Shown: in pieces, positions 19,680 through 27,556 of the stretch
Position numbering within the stretch: the stretch's first letter is position 1
Layout of the letters: every line of letters begins with the position of its first letter
NCBI RefSeq assembly: GCF_030124375.1
Contig: NZ_JASKLS010000008.1
Coordinates: 218,451-282,450, forward strand
Source of the DNA: Sinorhizobium sp. 6-70
GTDB lineage: Bacteria > Pseudomonadota > Alphaproteobacteria > Rhizobiales > Rhizobiaceae
Direction of reading: 5' to 3'
DNA: 64,000 nt
The notes under the pieces: generated by a model
Database searches by the model: none
The model's input: the letters and a program-made list of their open reading frames with translations, nothing else
What the model was told of the DNA's origin: nothing
Position numbers and translations under genes: made by a program

Positions 19680-20549
19680 ATGAACTACCGGCACGTCTAT
19701 CACGCAGGCAATTTCGCCGATGTCCTGAAACATGCGGTGCTGGCGCGGCTCGTCACGTACCTCAAGCAAAAGGACAAGGCGTTTCGGGTGCTCGACACGC
19801 ATGCGGGCATCGGGCTCTACGACCTTTCGAGCGAAGAAGCGCAGAAGACCGGCGAATGGCGTGATGGCATCGGCCGATTGCTGGATGCTGAACTCCCCGC
19901 TCCGATCGCCGCGATTCTCGAACCCTATCTCGCAGCCGTTCGCGACCTCAATCCCGACGGCGGCCTCACCCATTATCCCGGATCACCGAAACTCGTCCGC
20001 ATGCTGTTCCGGCCGCAGGACCGGCTCTCGGCGATGGAACTGCATCCGGACGACTACGAGACGCTGCACCGCCAGTTTGACGGCGACTTCCAGAGCCGCA
20101 TCACGCATCTCGACGGCTGGCTGGCGCTCGGCGCCCACCTGCCGCCGAAGGAGAAGCGCGGCCTCATCCTCGTCGATCCTCCGTTCGAGATCGAGGGCGA
20201 ATACGAGCGGCTGGTCGATGGCCTTGCAAAGGGATACCGCAGGTTCGCCGGCGGCATCTACTGCCTCTGGTATCCGCTGAAGAAAGGCGCGCCGATAAAG
20301 GATTTCCACGCGGCACTGAAGGCGCTGGAGATTCCAAAAATGCTCTGCGTGGAACTCTCGGTGCGCAGTGATCGCGACACGACCGGTCTTTCCGGCTCGG
20401 GGCTGGTCATCGTCAACCCGCCCTTCACGCTAAAGGGTGAGTTCGATGTCCTGTTGCCCTTCCTGAAAACACAACTGGCGCAGGATCGCTTCGCTTCGGC
20501 CCGCTGCTTCTGGCTGCGAGGTGAAGCGCCTCTCAACCCGGGGCCTTGA
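19680..20549 (+). CDS. rlmJ: 23S rRNA (adenine2030-N6)-methyltransferase
   Basis: A 289-residue RlmJ (YhiR) that methylates A2030 of 23S rRNA. The family start MNYRHVYHAGNFADVLKH is present, with VLDTHAGIGLYDL near residue 40 (SAM motif I region), RLSAMELHPDD near 115, and the catalytic GLILVDPPFEIEGEY (DPPF) near 165. GIYCLWYPLKKG follows near 190. It is monocistronic and divergent from the molybdopterin enzyme, with about 87 bases between the starts. Length and motif order match the family closely. Confidence 0.94.
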   Translation: MNYRHVYHAGNFADVLKHAVLARLVTYLKQKDKAFRVLDTHAGIGLYDLSSEEAQKTGEWRDGIGRLLDAELPAPIAAILEPYLAAVRDLNPDGGLTHYPGSPKLVRMLFRPQDRLSAMELHPDDYETLHRQFDGDFQSRITHLDGWLALGAHLPPKEKRGLILVDPPFEIEGEYERLVDGLAKGYRRFAGGIYCLWYPLKKGAPIKDFHAALKALEIPKMLCVELSVRSDRDTTGLSGSGLVIVNPPFTLKGEFDVLLPFLKTQLAQDRFASARCFWLRGEAPLNPGP

Positions 20550-20600
20550 CGGATCGAGGGCGAAGGCGTCAATCTCCTGAAAGGATTCAGGGAGATGGCC

Positions 20601-21032
20601 ATGACTCGTACGCTTGCCGCATCGCTTCTGCTCTCGCTTTCCCTCACCACCGGTGCTACCGCCGCCGACTATATCGGGGAACCCGCTCCCCGTGCAGTCT
20701 ATGATGTCGGCGCCTGCGGCAACGCCTCCGTTCTGGGTTTCATTACCCGGCGCTTCGACTACAAGGCCGCAAACTATCTTCATGCGAACCTCGCCATAGC
20801 CGAGATTCGCGACATGGGCCAAAATCGGTTCGAGCCGCGTGACTATACCCACCTCGTCGAGCGCGAATATTGCTACGCGACTGCGGTGATGACCGACGGC
20901 GAGCGACGCCCGCTCTGGTATCTGATCGAACGCCCATGGGGCTTTGCCGGTGTCGGCAGGAGCATCGAGTTCTGCGTCGGCGGCCTCGATCCCTGGTACG
21001 TGTACGGCGCCCATTGCGCTTCGCTTCGTTGA
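20601..21032 (+). CDS. Small secreted protein of unknown function
   Basis: A 143-residue protein with a clear signal peptide (MTRTLAASLLLSLSLTTGATA, cleavage before ADYIGEP). The mature part has five Cys: VGACGNASV, EREYCYATA, SIEFCVGG and YGAHCASLR among them, suggesting disulphides in the periplasm. GFITRRFDYKAANYLHANLA and RPLWYLIERPWGFAG are distinctive, but I do not recognise a named family. The ATG at 20601 has GGGAG six bases upstream; an ATG at 20595 is too close to it. The stop overlaps the proposed TTG start of the RNase T2 gene, suggesting coupling. Confidence 0.75.
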   Translation: MTRTLAASLLLSLSLTTGATAADYIGEPAPRAVYDVGACGNASVLGFITRRFDYKAANYLHANLAIAEIRDMGQNRFEPRDYTHLVEREYCYATAVMTDGERRPLWYLIERPWGFAGVGRSIEFCVGGLDPWYVYGAHCASLR

Positions 21033-21742
21033 CCGTATTGAAAAGGCTGCTGCCGGCGATCGTCGGCGTTCTGACGATCGCCGCCTGCAGCGATGAAGGC
21101 GCTGAAAAACTCGCCCCGAATTCCGGAACCGGCGGGATGAAGACTGTGGCGGCCGTTCCGCTTCCCGTCGGCAAAGGCTTCGACTTTTACGTCCTCTCCC
21201 TGTCCTGGTCGCCCACATGGTGTGGCAGCAACGATCCCTCCGGAAAGTCCGATCAATGCGAGGCCGGCAGCCGCCGCGGCCTCATCGTGCACGGGCTCTG
21301 GCCACAAAATGAAGAGGGCTATCCGGAATATTGTCCGACACGGCAATCCGATCGCGTCCCGGAGGCGCTTGGCCGGAAGTATCTCGATCTCATTCCCTCG
21401 ATGGGCCTGATCGGCCATCAGTGGCGCAAGCACGGCACCTGCTCAGGCCTCAGCCAAGCGGACTATTTCGCCGTGGCGCGCGCCGCGCGCGAACGGCTCA
21501 CAATCCCGCCGGAACTCGCATCGCCGGAAGGATCGCACGATCTTCCGGTATCGACGATCGAGGCTGCGCTCATCGCGAAAAATCCCGGCATGACGGCAGA
21601 GACGATCGCTGTTACCTGCGAAGCCAGGCTTCTTGAAGAAATCAGAATCTGCTTCGACAAGACACTGAAATTCAGGGCGTGCCCCGAAGTGGATCGCCAA
21701 GCCTGCAGACGGGATGCAGTTTCCCTGCCCCCTGCCCCATGA
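21029..21742 (+). CDS. Ribonuclease T2 family protein, putative lipoprotein
   Basis: A 237-residue RNase T2-type endonuclease (acid RNase acting through a 2',3'-cyclic phosphate). Both active-site segments are intact: RRGLIVHGLWPQNEEG (CAS I, His) and IGHQWRKHGTCSGLSQADYF (CAS II, His-Glu-Lys-His arrangement with Trp in place of the usual Glu-flanking residue). The N-terminus reads LKRLLPAIVGVLTIAACSDE, a lipoprotein signal with lipobox IAAC. No ATG fits; a TTG at 21029 overlapping the preceding stop (TTGA) or a TTG at 21038 are the options. It is most likely in the periplasm. Confidence 0.85.
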   Translation: MTVLKRLLPAIVGVLTIAACSDEGAEKLAPNSGTGGMKTVAAVPLPVGKGFDFYVLSLSWSPTWCGSNDPSGKSDQCEAGSRRGLIVHGLWPQNEEGYPEYCPTRQSDRVPEALGRKYLDLIPSMGLIGHQWRKHGTCSGLSQADYFAVARAARERLTIPPELASPEGSHDLPVSTIEAALIAKNPGMTAETIAVTCEARLLEEIRICFDKTLKFRACPEVDRQACRRDAVSLPPAP

Positions 21743-21759
21743 CAACGGAAAGACTTCGA

Positions 21760-22353
21760 ATGAAGATACTCTATTCTCCTGCCTCCCCCTATTCGAACAA
21801 GGTCCGCATGGCCGCGCACCACATCGGGATCGCCGCGGAAAGCGTGCTGACGGATACGAACGCCAACCCGCCGGAACTGATCGCCAACAATCCGCTCGGC
21901 AAGATCCCGACCTTGATTACTGCGGACGGCAAGGCGATCTACGACAGCCGCGCGATCATGCATTTCCTCGACCGTGAAACGAAGGGCAAGCTTTATCCGA
22001 AGAACGCAGCCAAGCGCACCGAAGTGGAAATCTTCGAGGCGCTTTGCGACGGCGTCTGTGACAGCCTGCTGGCAATCGTCTACGAGAAGCGTTTTCACCC
22101 CCCGGAAAAGGTGCATCAACCCTGGATCGACCGCCAATGGGAGAAGGTCGAGCGCGGGCTGGATTACTTGAACGCCAACCTGCCCAAGACCAGCGGCAAG
22201 CTCAACGCCGGACATTTCGCGCTGGCGGCGCTGTTGCGCTATATCGAATTGCGTTTTGCCGGCGAGTGGCAGCGGGGACGGCCGAAGCTCAAGAACTGGC
22301 CGGCGAAGTTCGAGACGCACTTTGCGGACTATTCAAAATTTAGAGCGGGATGA
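21760..22353 (+). CDS. Glutathione S-transferase family protein
   Basis: A 197-residue GST with an N-terminal thioredoxin-like domain (MKILYSPASPYSNKVRMAAH) and a helical C-terminal domain from about residue 85. The glutathione site is suggested by NNPLGKIPTLI (cis-Pro) and YDSRAIMHFLDRE (Ser-Arg). The Ser in ASPYSNK is in the catalytic region, where other subclasses have Tyr or Cys. The ATG at 21760 has GGAAAG eight bases before it; an ATG at 21739, overlapping the RNase stop, is also in frame. The substrate is unknown; roles range from detoxification to stress response. A RIME-like palindrome follows the stop. Confidence 0.87.
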   Translation: MKILYSPASPYSNKVRMAAHHIGIAAESVLTDTNANPPELIANNPLGKIPTLITADGKAIYDSRAIMHFLDRETKGKLYPKNAAKRTEVEIFEALCDGVCDSLLAIVYEKRFHPPEKVHQPWIDRQWEKVERGLDYLNANLPKTSGKLNAGHFALAALLRYIELRFAGEWQRGRPKLKNWPAKFETHFADYSKFRAG

Positions 22354-22393
22354 GGAAAAGTGTGCGCGGTTTTCCGCCCGCATCCCGCTCTAA
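22340..22393. repeat. RIME-like intergenic palindrome
   Basis: TTAGAGCGGGATG (22340-22352) pairs perfectly with CATCCCGCTCTAA (22381-22393), with inner complementarity GGAAAA and TTTTCC around the GTGTGCGCGG centre. The sequence type matches rhizobial intergenic mosaic elements as I remember them. A diverged copy lies at 26584-26632. Confidence 0.7.
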
Positions 22394-22416
22394 CTTATTA
22401 GTATCGATTTAGTATC

Positions 22417-22462
22417 GATCACGTTCACGATTTGGGTCGGATCGACCCAAATCGTCGTGATC
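22417..22462. repeat. Large intergenic hairpin
   Basis: GATCACG (22417-22423) pairs with CGTGATC (22456-22462), and ACGATTTGGGTCG (22427-22439) pairs with CGACCCAAATCGT (22443-22455). That gives 20 bp of stem with one 3-base bulge and a 3-base loop. It sits between the RIME-like palindrome and the omp terminator; the just-preceding ATCGATTTAGTATCGATC is also repetitive. Confidence 0.7.
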
Positions 22463-22470
22463 CAAGCATG

Positions 22471-22500
22471 AAAAAGGCCGGGTCACCCCGGCCTTTTCGC
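22471..22500 (-). terminator. Rho-independent terminator of the omp gene
   Basis: GGCCGGG (22476-22482) and CCCGGCC (22487-22493) form the stem. Five A's at 22471-22475 become the U tract of the leftward transcript. It lies 19 bases beyond the stop of the outer-membrane protein gene. Confidence 0.85.
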
Positions 22501-22518
22501 TGAAGCGGTGTCCGCCGA

Positions 22519-23157
22519 TCAGAACTTGACGCCCATACCGACGCGCACGCTGTGCTCGTCATAACCGGACGTGACGGTGCTGCTTCCAACGTTGAAGTCC
22601 TTGGAAGCGTAGTCGGTATAGCGATATTCGACGCGTGCGGTGATGTTGTCGGTAACAAAGGTTTCCGCACCGGCACCGGCCGTCCAGCCAACCATCGTAT
22701 TCTTGTCGGAACCGCTCGGGGTCGAAAGCTTGGCGCTGCCGACAGCGAGACCAGCCGTACCATAGAGGAGAACCGGGCTCACATCGACACCGACGCGGCC
22801 ACGGATCGAGCCATTGACGCCCTGCTCGACGCGACGGCCACTGGAGTGAGAATCGTTACCGGCATAGCCGATATCGGCTTCACCGCCGTAAACGATCTGG
22901 CCGCTCTGCACGTTGTAACCGCCGTAAAGACCGCCGCCGAAACCGACGGAGGGATTTCCACCCGTGGCGTCAGCCTCGCCGTGGCGCCAGTCGGCCGTGC
23001 CGCCAACATAGGCGCCCGACCAGTCCTTGGTCGCCGGTTCGGTATATTCGGCAGCCGGAGCAGCCGGAACTTCCTCGACGACGTCTGCGGCGTGGGCGGC
23101 CTGGAAGGCAACGAAAGCCATAGCCGAAGCCATGAGGGTGGTGGTCAGCGTACGCAT
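22519..23157 (-). CDS. Outer membrane beta-barrel protein (Omp25/RopB-like)
   Basis: A 212-residue exported protein with a signal peptide (MRTLTTTLMASAMAFVAFQA, cleaved after AHA) and an eight-stranded barrel pattern. WSGAYVGGTADW opens the barrel, GGLYGGYNVQSGQIVYGGEA follows, and the C-terminus HSVRVGMGVKF ends in Phe as needed for BAM recognition. VRVEYRYT-type strands fit the Omp25/Omp31/RopB family of Rhizobiales, abundant surface proteins that influence membrane stability. The ATG at 23157 has AAAAGGAG seven bases upstream. It is monocistronic, with its own terminator, and has an AT-rich upstream region. Confidence 0.88.
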   Translation of the reverse strand: MRTLTTTLMASAMAFVAFQAAHAADVVEEVPAAPAAEYTEPATKDWSGAYVGGTADWRHGEADATGGNPSVGFGGGLYGGYNVQSGQIVYGGEADIGYAGNDSHSSGRRVEQGVNGSIRGRVGVDVSPVLLYGTAGLAVGSAKLSTPSGSDKNTMVGWTAGAGAETFVTDNITARVEYRYTDYASKDFNVGSSTVTSGYDEHSVRVGMGVKF

Positions 23158-23519
23158 ACTATTCTCCTTTTCAACCGATGCTCCGATTGCAATTGTATCT
23201 TTGCGGAACACCGGACACTCTGTGATTAACCCGCCCGGTTGAGCGGAAATTGATCAGAAAATGCGGAATCTCAAGAGCTAAAATGTGAAATTTTGGCGGC
23301 ACGAACGCGGCTGAAATTAGATGTTGCCTTCGTGACACAGGGTATTTATTAACCATAATTCTAGATTAACGAAATCTATACTATAACACTTCGAAATAAT
23401 ACAATTTATCCGCTTTGCATTAATTTTTCTGAAATGAATCCTTCAGGATAGTTTCAGGCCGGTGTTTCTTGCCTATATCTTCGTCCAATCAGAACAGGAT
23501 TCGAGGGACGGGAAAAAAG
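23158..23519. promoter_or_regulatory. AT-rich divergent intergenic region
   Basis: This 362-base gap separates the omp gene from the divergent SDR gene and no gene is seen in it. About 23270-23450 is much richer in A and T than the rest of the window (for example TTTATTAACCATAATTCTAG near 23345). It probably holds the strong omp promoter, and a small RNA cannot be excluded. I see no convincing operator. Confidence 0.45.
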
Positions 23520-24284
23520 TTGACGAGAACACTGAAGGCGGCGCTCGTAACCGGCGGCGCCCGGCGCATAGGCAAGGCAATAGTTGAAGATCTGGCGGCT
23601 CACGGCTTCGCCGTCGCCATTCATGCAAACGGATCGATCACCGAGGCGGATGCGCTGGCGAAGAGCCTCACGGCGAACGGGACCAAGGCCGTCGCCCTGA
23701 AAGCCGACCTTACCGATTCCGCCGCCGCATCTCGGGTCATCGCGGAGGCGACGGCCTTGCTTGGCCCGCTCGACCTGCTCGTCAACAACGCCTCGATCTT
23801 CAAGAAGGACAGCCTGGACGCGTTCGACGAAGATGTTTGGGAACGTCACTTCGCGCTGCACGTCAAGGCCCCTTCCCTGCTAGCACGCGACTTTGCCCGG
23901 CAGCGTCCGGACGACGTTTCCGGCCTTATCGTCAACGTCATAGATCAGCGCGTCTGGTCTCCAAATCCGCGATTTTATTCCTATATGCTGTCCAAGTCCG
24001 CACTGTGGACGGCAACCCAGACGATGGCGCAGGCGCTTGCCCCGCATATTCGCGTCAACGGCATCGGACCGGGGCCGACGCTGCCGAACGAACGGCAGAA
24101 TCAGAGCGACTTCCGGGCGCAGGTCGACGCCCTGATCCTCAAGCGCGGTCCGGCGCTCGACGAGTTTGGACGCGCGATCCGCTTCCTTTTCGACACGCCG
24201 TCGGTTACCGGACAGATGATCGCGCTTGACGGCGGCCAGCATCTTGCCTGGGAGACGCCAGATATTCGGGAGATAGTGGAATGA
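23520..24284 (+). CDS. SDR family oxidoreductase, pteridine reductase-like
   Basis: A 254-residue short-chain dehydrogenase/reductase. The cofactor loop is ALVTGGARRIGKAIVEDLA, whose GARRIG form is typical of pteridine/dihydromonapterin reductases (FolM, PTR1) and prefers NADPH. DLLVNNASIFKKDSL is the NNAS motif, and YMLSKSALW carries the YxxxK pair near residue 155. IRVNGIGPGPTLP follows. The start is probably TTG at 23520, with GGGACGGG upstream; a TTG at 23469 is an alternative and there is no in-frame ATG. It overlaps uvrC by four bases (ATGA), so the two are cotranscribed. Confidence 0.82.
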   Translation: MTRTLKAALVTGGARRIGKAIVEDLAAHGFAVAIHANGSITEADALAKSLTANGTKAVALKADLTDSAAASRVIAEATALLGPLDLLVNNASIFKKDSLDAFDEDVWERHFALHVKAPSLLARDFARQRPDDVSGLIVNVIDQRVWSPNPRFYSYMLSKSALWTATQTMAQALAPHIRVNGIGPGPTLPNERQNQSDFRAQVDALILKRGPALDEFGRAIRFLFDTPSVTGQMIALDGGQHLAWETPDIREIVE

Positions 24285-26305
24285 ACGGGCAGACGCCCAC
24301 GGACGGCGGTATCCTTTACGACGGCAGCGAAACCGATGACGACGACGATCTGCTCGGCGTGACGGAAAGCGAGCGACCGGCGCCGGCGATCGATTGGGCG
24401 GAAAACCGTGCGGAAACACAGGGCCTCAAGGGCGCGGAACTCATTCAGGCCTTCGTCAAGCTTTTGCCGAACGGCCCGGGCGTCTACCGCATGTTCAACG
24501 ACGCCGGCGACGTGCTCTATGTCGGCAAGGCCCGCAGCCTCAAGAAGCGGGTGAGCAACTACGCGCAGGGTCGCGGTCACTCCAACCGTATTTCGCGGAT
24601 GATTCGCGAGACGGCGAACATGGAGTTCGTCACGACGCGGACGGAGATCGAGGCGCTGCTGCTCGAAGCCAACCTCATCAAGCGGCTGCGTCCGCGCTTC
24701 AACGTGCTGCTGCGCGACGACAAATCCTTCCCCTACATCGTCGTCACCGGTGACAGCAGGGCGCCGGCGCTCTTCAAGCATCGCGGGGCACGCAGCCGCC
24801 AGGGCGACTACTTCGGCCCGTTCGCCTCTGCCGGCGCCGTCGGCCGAACGATCAACTCGCTGCAGCGGGCCTTTCTCCTCAGGACCTGCACGGACAGCGT
24901 CTTCGAGACGCGCACCCGCCCCTGCCTGCTCTATCAGATCAAGCGCTGCTCGGCGCCTTGCACCGGCGAAATCAGCGATGCCGACTATGCGGAGCTCGTT
25001 CGCGAGGCAAAGGATTTTCTCTCCGGCAAGAGTCAGGCCGTGAAAGCGACGATCGCTGCCGCCATGAGCGAAGCCTCGGAGAATCTCGATTTCGAGCGCG
25101 CCGCGCTCTACCGTGATCGCCTCGCCGCGCTGAGCCACGTGCAGAGCTACCAAGGCATTAATCCGGCAGGCGTTGAGGAGGCGGACGTCTTCGCAATCCA
25201 CCACGAAGGCGGGATTTCCTGCATCCAGGTCTTCTTCTTCCGGACGGGACAGAACTGGGGTAACCGCGCCTATTTCCCGAAGGCCGATCCGTCGCTTCCT
25301 TCGTCGGAGGTGCTCAGCGCCTTTCTCGCCCAGTTCTACGACGACAAGCCCTGTCCGCGGCAGATCCTGCTTTGCGAGGCAGTTGAGGAACAGGAACTGC
25401 TCGGTCAGGCGCTCAGCGAGAAATCCGGCTACAAGGTATCGATCCTGGTGCCGCAGCGCGGCGAGAAGAAGGATCTCGTCGATCACGCGCTCGCAAATGC
25501 GCGCGAGGCCCATGGCCGCAAGCTTGCCGAGACCGCATCGCAATCGCGGCTGCTCGAAGGTTTTGCCAAGACCTTCCAACTGGAACAGGTACCGCGCCGC
25601 ATCGAGATCTACGACAACTCGCATATCATGGGAACAAATGCCGTCGGAGGCATGGTCGTCGCCGGCCCCGAGGGTTTCGTCAAAGGCCAGTATCGCAAGT
25701 TCAACATCAAATCGACCGATATCACGCCGGGGGACGACTTCGGGATGATGCGCGAGGTCATGACCCGACGCTTCTCGCGCCTCCTGAAAGAGGAAGGCAA
25801 ACCCGACCGCAGCGCTGAACCGGGCGACGACAGCGCATTCCCGGCCTGGCCGGACGTCATCCTGATTGACGGCGGCCAGGGCCAGATGACCGCCGTCCGC
25901 GCAATACTCAAGGAACTCGACGTCGAGGACTGCGTAACTGCAATCGGCGTCGCCAAGGGCGTCGATCGCGACGCCGGCCGCGAGCGCTTCTTCGCCGCGA
26001 GCCGCGAGAGCTTCACCTTGCCGCCGCGCGATCCGGTCCTTTATTTCATCCAGAGACTGCGCGACGAGGCGCATCGCTTCGCCATCGGCTCGCACCGTGC
26101 CCGGCGAAAGAAGGAAATGGTCAAAAACCCGCTCGACGAAATCACCGGTATCGGACCGACGCGCAAGCGCGCCCTGCTCACGCATTTCGGCACGGCCAAG
26201 GCGGTTTCCCGGGCGGGCATCAACGACTTGATGGCCGTGAACGGCATCTCGGAAGCGGTTGCCCGTCTTGTCTACGAGCATTTTCACGAGGACGGCGTCA
26301 AATAG
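24281..26305 (+). CDS. uvrC: Excinuclease ABC subunit C
   Basis: A 674-residue UvrC, the dual endonuclease of nucleotide excision repair. Domains in order: an acidic N-terminal extension (about 1-60, with DDDDD), GIY-YIG nuclease (GPGVYRMFNDAGDVLYVGKA near 65), a Cys-containing linker (RTRPCLLYQIKRCSAPCTG), the UVR motif that binds UvrB (near 255, ASENLDFERAALYRDRLAAL), the RNase H-like nuclease (IEIYDNSHIMGTNAVGGMVV, LIDGGQGQM) and tandem helix-hairpin-helix at the end (ITGIGPTRKRALL). Full length. Its start overlaps the SDR stop. Confidence 0.97.
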   Translation: MNGQTPTDGGILYDGSETDDDDDLLGVTESERPAPAIDWAENRAETQGLKGAELIQAFVKLLPNGPGVYRMFNDAGDVLYVGKARSLKKRVSNYAQGRGHSNRISRMIRETANMEFVTTRTEIEALLLEANLIKRLRPRFNVLLRDDKSFPYIVVTGDSRAPALFKHRGARSRQGDYFGPFASAGAVGRTINSLQRAFLLRTCTDSVFETRTRPCLLYQIKRCSAPCTGEISDADYAELVREAKDFLSGKSQAVKATIAAAMSEASENLDFERAALYRDRLAALSHVQSYQGINPAGVEEADVFAIHHEGGISCIQVFFFRTGQNWGNRAYFPKADPSLPSSEVLSAFLAQFYDDKPCPRQILLCEAVEEQELLGQALSEKSGYKVSILVPQRGEKKDLVDHALANAREAHGRKLAETASQSRLLEGFAKTFQLEQVPRRIEIYDNSHIMGTNAVGGMVVAGPEGFVKGQYRKFNIKSTDITPGDDFGMMREVMTRRFSRLLKEEGKPDRSAEPGDDSAFPAWPDVILIDGGQGQMTAVRAILKELDVEDCVTAIGVAKGVDRDAGRERFFAASRESFTLPPRDPVLYFIQRLRDEAHRFAIGSHRARRKKEMVKNPLDEITGIGPTRKRALLTHFGTAKAVSRAGINDLMAVNGISEAVARLVYEHFHEDGVK

Positions 26306-26361
26306 TTGTCCGGCAGCGCCGCGCGCCCGAAGTTGGCTGTGCCAGTTTCGATCCGGGGGCA

Positions 26362-26466
26362 CTACAGCGCCGCGCGTCTAATCGGGCGCGCAAGGACGCT
26401 GTAGCACTGTGAATTGCGGCATGTTTTTATCCTTAAACCGGCTACGATTTAAGGAAACATGCAGTA
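26362..26466. repeat. Composite palindromic repeat, copy A
   Basis: Two linked inverted repeats lie between uvrC and pgsA. The first has CTACAGCG (26362-26369) and CGCTGTAG (26397-26404). The second has GCATGTTT (26419-26426) with AAACATGC (26455-26462), nesting CCTTAAA and TTTAAGG. The same two modules recur at 30139-30238 in the opposite order and strand. A degenerate relative is at 52105-52172 and a possible one at 47376-47455. Confidence 0.8.
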
Positions 26467-26583
26467 GGCAGGGCGGGGCAGTTCAGCCTGCGTTCAGATG
26501 AAATCCGCCAAATATGACAGCCGGTACATAATGACCTGTTGACCTTATGGTCGCAAAGTCATTCTGTACACCTGAAACCCGGA

Positions 26584-26632
26584 GGAGATGAGGAAAGGCG
26601 TCCCGGCGCCCTCCGCCCGCATCCCGCTCCGA
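26584..26632. repeat. Diverged RIME-like palindrome
   Basis: The stretch GATGAGGAAAGGCGT and the right part CCGCCCGCATCCCGCTC match the element at 22340-22393, but the left arm has drifted so the hairpin is weaker. It lies just upstream of pgsA, in a 381-base gene-free stretch (26306-26686) that is otherwise composite repeat and presumed promoter. Confidence 0.55.
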
Positions 26633-26686
26633 CTGTTTGAATCGATCGCGCCGATAGCCCCAGATCGCGGGAAATGAGGGATTGTC

Positions 26687-27295
26687 GTGTCCAGAGAAAC
26701 CGAGTCCATGCCAACGCCCATCGCCTACAGCGTCCCGAATCTGCTGACCTATTTCCGTATCCTGATCGTGCCGCTGATCGTTTTCTGCTTCTTCATCGAG
26801 GGCCGCCTCCACAGCTCGGATTTCGCACGCTGGACCGCGCTCATCCTGTTCATCACGGCTTCGATCACAGACTTCTTCGACGGCTATCTTGCGCGTATCT
26901 GGAAGCAGACGTCGAATATCGGCCGGATGCTCGATCCGATCGCCGACAAACTGCTTGTCGCTTCGATCCTGCTTCTCGTTGCCGCCGACGGTACGATTGC
27001 CGGCTGGTCGATCTGGGCCGCGATCATCATTCTCTGCCGCGAGATTCTCGTGTCCGGCCTGCGCGAATATCTTGCTGCACTCAAGGTCAGTGTGCCGGTG
27101 ACGCGCATCGCCAAGTGGAAAACCACCATCCAGATGGTGGCGATTGCCTTTCTTCTGGCCGGGCCGGCCGGTGACAAGATCGTTCCCTACACCACCGAAG
27201 CCGGTATCGTGCTTCTGTGGATCGCGGCTGCAATCACGCTCTATACCGGCTATGATTATTTCCGCGCCGGTTTGAAACACGTGGTCAATGAATGA
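26687..27295 (+). CDS. pgsA: CDP-diacylglycerol--glycerol-3-phosphate 3-phosphatidyltransferase
   Basis: A 202-residue inner-membrane enzyme that makes phosphatidylglycerophosphate, the precursor of phosphatidylglycerol. The CDP-alcohol phosphotransferase motif is intact: DFFDGYLARIWKQTSNIGRM continuing to LDPIADKL (DGx2ARx8Gx3Dx3D) near residues 65-92. About five membrane segments are visible. The GTG at 26687 has GAGGG nine bases upstream; the ATG at 26708 is an alternative. Its stop overlaps the moaD start (ATGA), linking pgsA to moaD and moaE in one transcript. Its product is the substrate for LpiA elsewhere in the window. Confidence 0.93.
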   Translation: MSRETESMPTPIAYSVPNLLTYFRILIVPLIVFCFFIEGRLHSSDFARWTALILFITASITDFFDGYLARIWKQTSNIGRMLDPIADKLLVASILLLVAADGTIAGWSIWAAIIILCREILVSGLREYLAALKVSVPVTRIAKWKTTIQMVAIAFLLAGPAGDKIVPYTTEAGIVLLWIAAAITLYTGYDYFRAGLKHVVNE

Positions 27296-27552
27296 GCAAG
27301 ATCAACCTCGTCTATTTCTCCTGGGTTCGCGAGCGTATCGGCAAGGGTGAGGAAACGCTGGAGCTTCCCGCGAATGTCGTGACGGTCGCCGATCTGCTTG
27401 CGCATCTGAAAACACTCGGCGAGCAATACGAGACGGCGCTCGAACACCAGAACGTCATTCGCGCGGCGATCAACCAGGAGCATGTCGATCACGGCGAGCC
27501 AATTGCCGGCGCGCGCGAGATTGCCCTCTTTCCGCCGATGACGGGCGGCTGA
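27292..27552 (+). CDS. moaD: Molybdopterin synthase sulfur carrier subunit
   Basis: An 86-residue ubiquitin-like protein ending PPMTGG. The C-terminal Gly-Gly is thiocarboxylated and donates sulphur to precursor Z through MoaE, forming molybdopterin. INLVYFSWVRERIGKGEETL at the start and AREIALFPPMTGG at the end are typical. It overlaps the end of pgsA by four bases and lies four bases before moaE. The cofactor would be needed by Mo enzymes such as the one at 17478-19592. Confidence 0.95.
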   Translation: MSKINLVYFSWVRERIGKGEETLELPANVVTVADLLAHLKTLGEQYETALEHQNVIRAAINQEHVDHGEPIAGAREIALFPPMTGG

Positions 27553-27556
27553 GGCG

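Noticed and set aside
24101..26362. A 753-codon open frame on the minus strand opposite uvrC
   Set aside because: The plus strand carries an unmistakable full-length UvrC. The opposite frame is rich in Arg, Ala, Leu and Gly without any domain, as expected from high GC at third codon positions.
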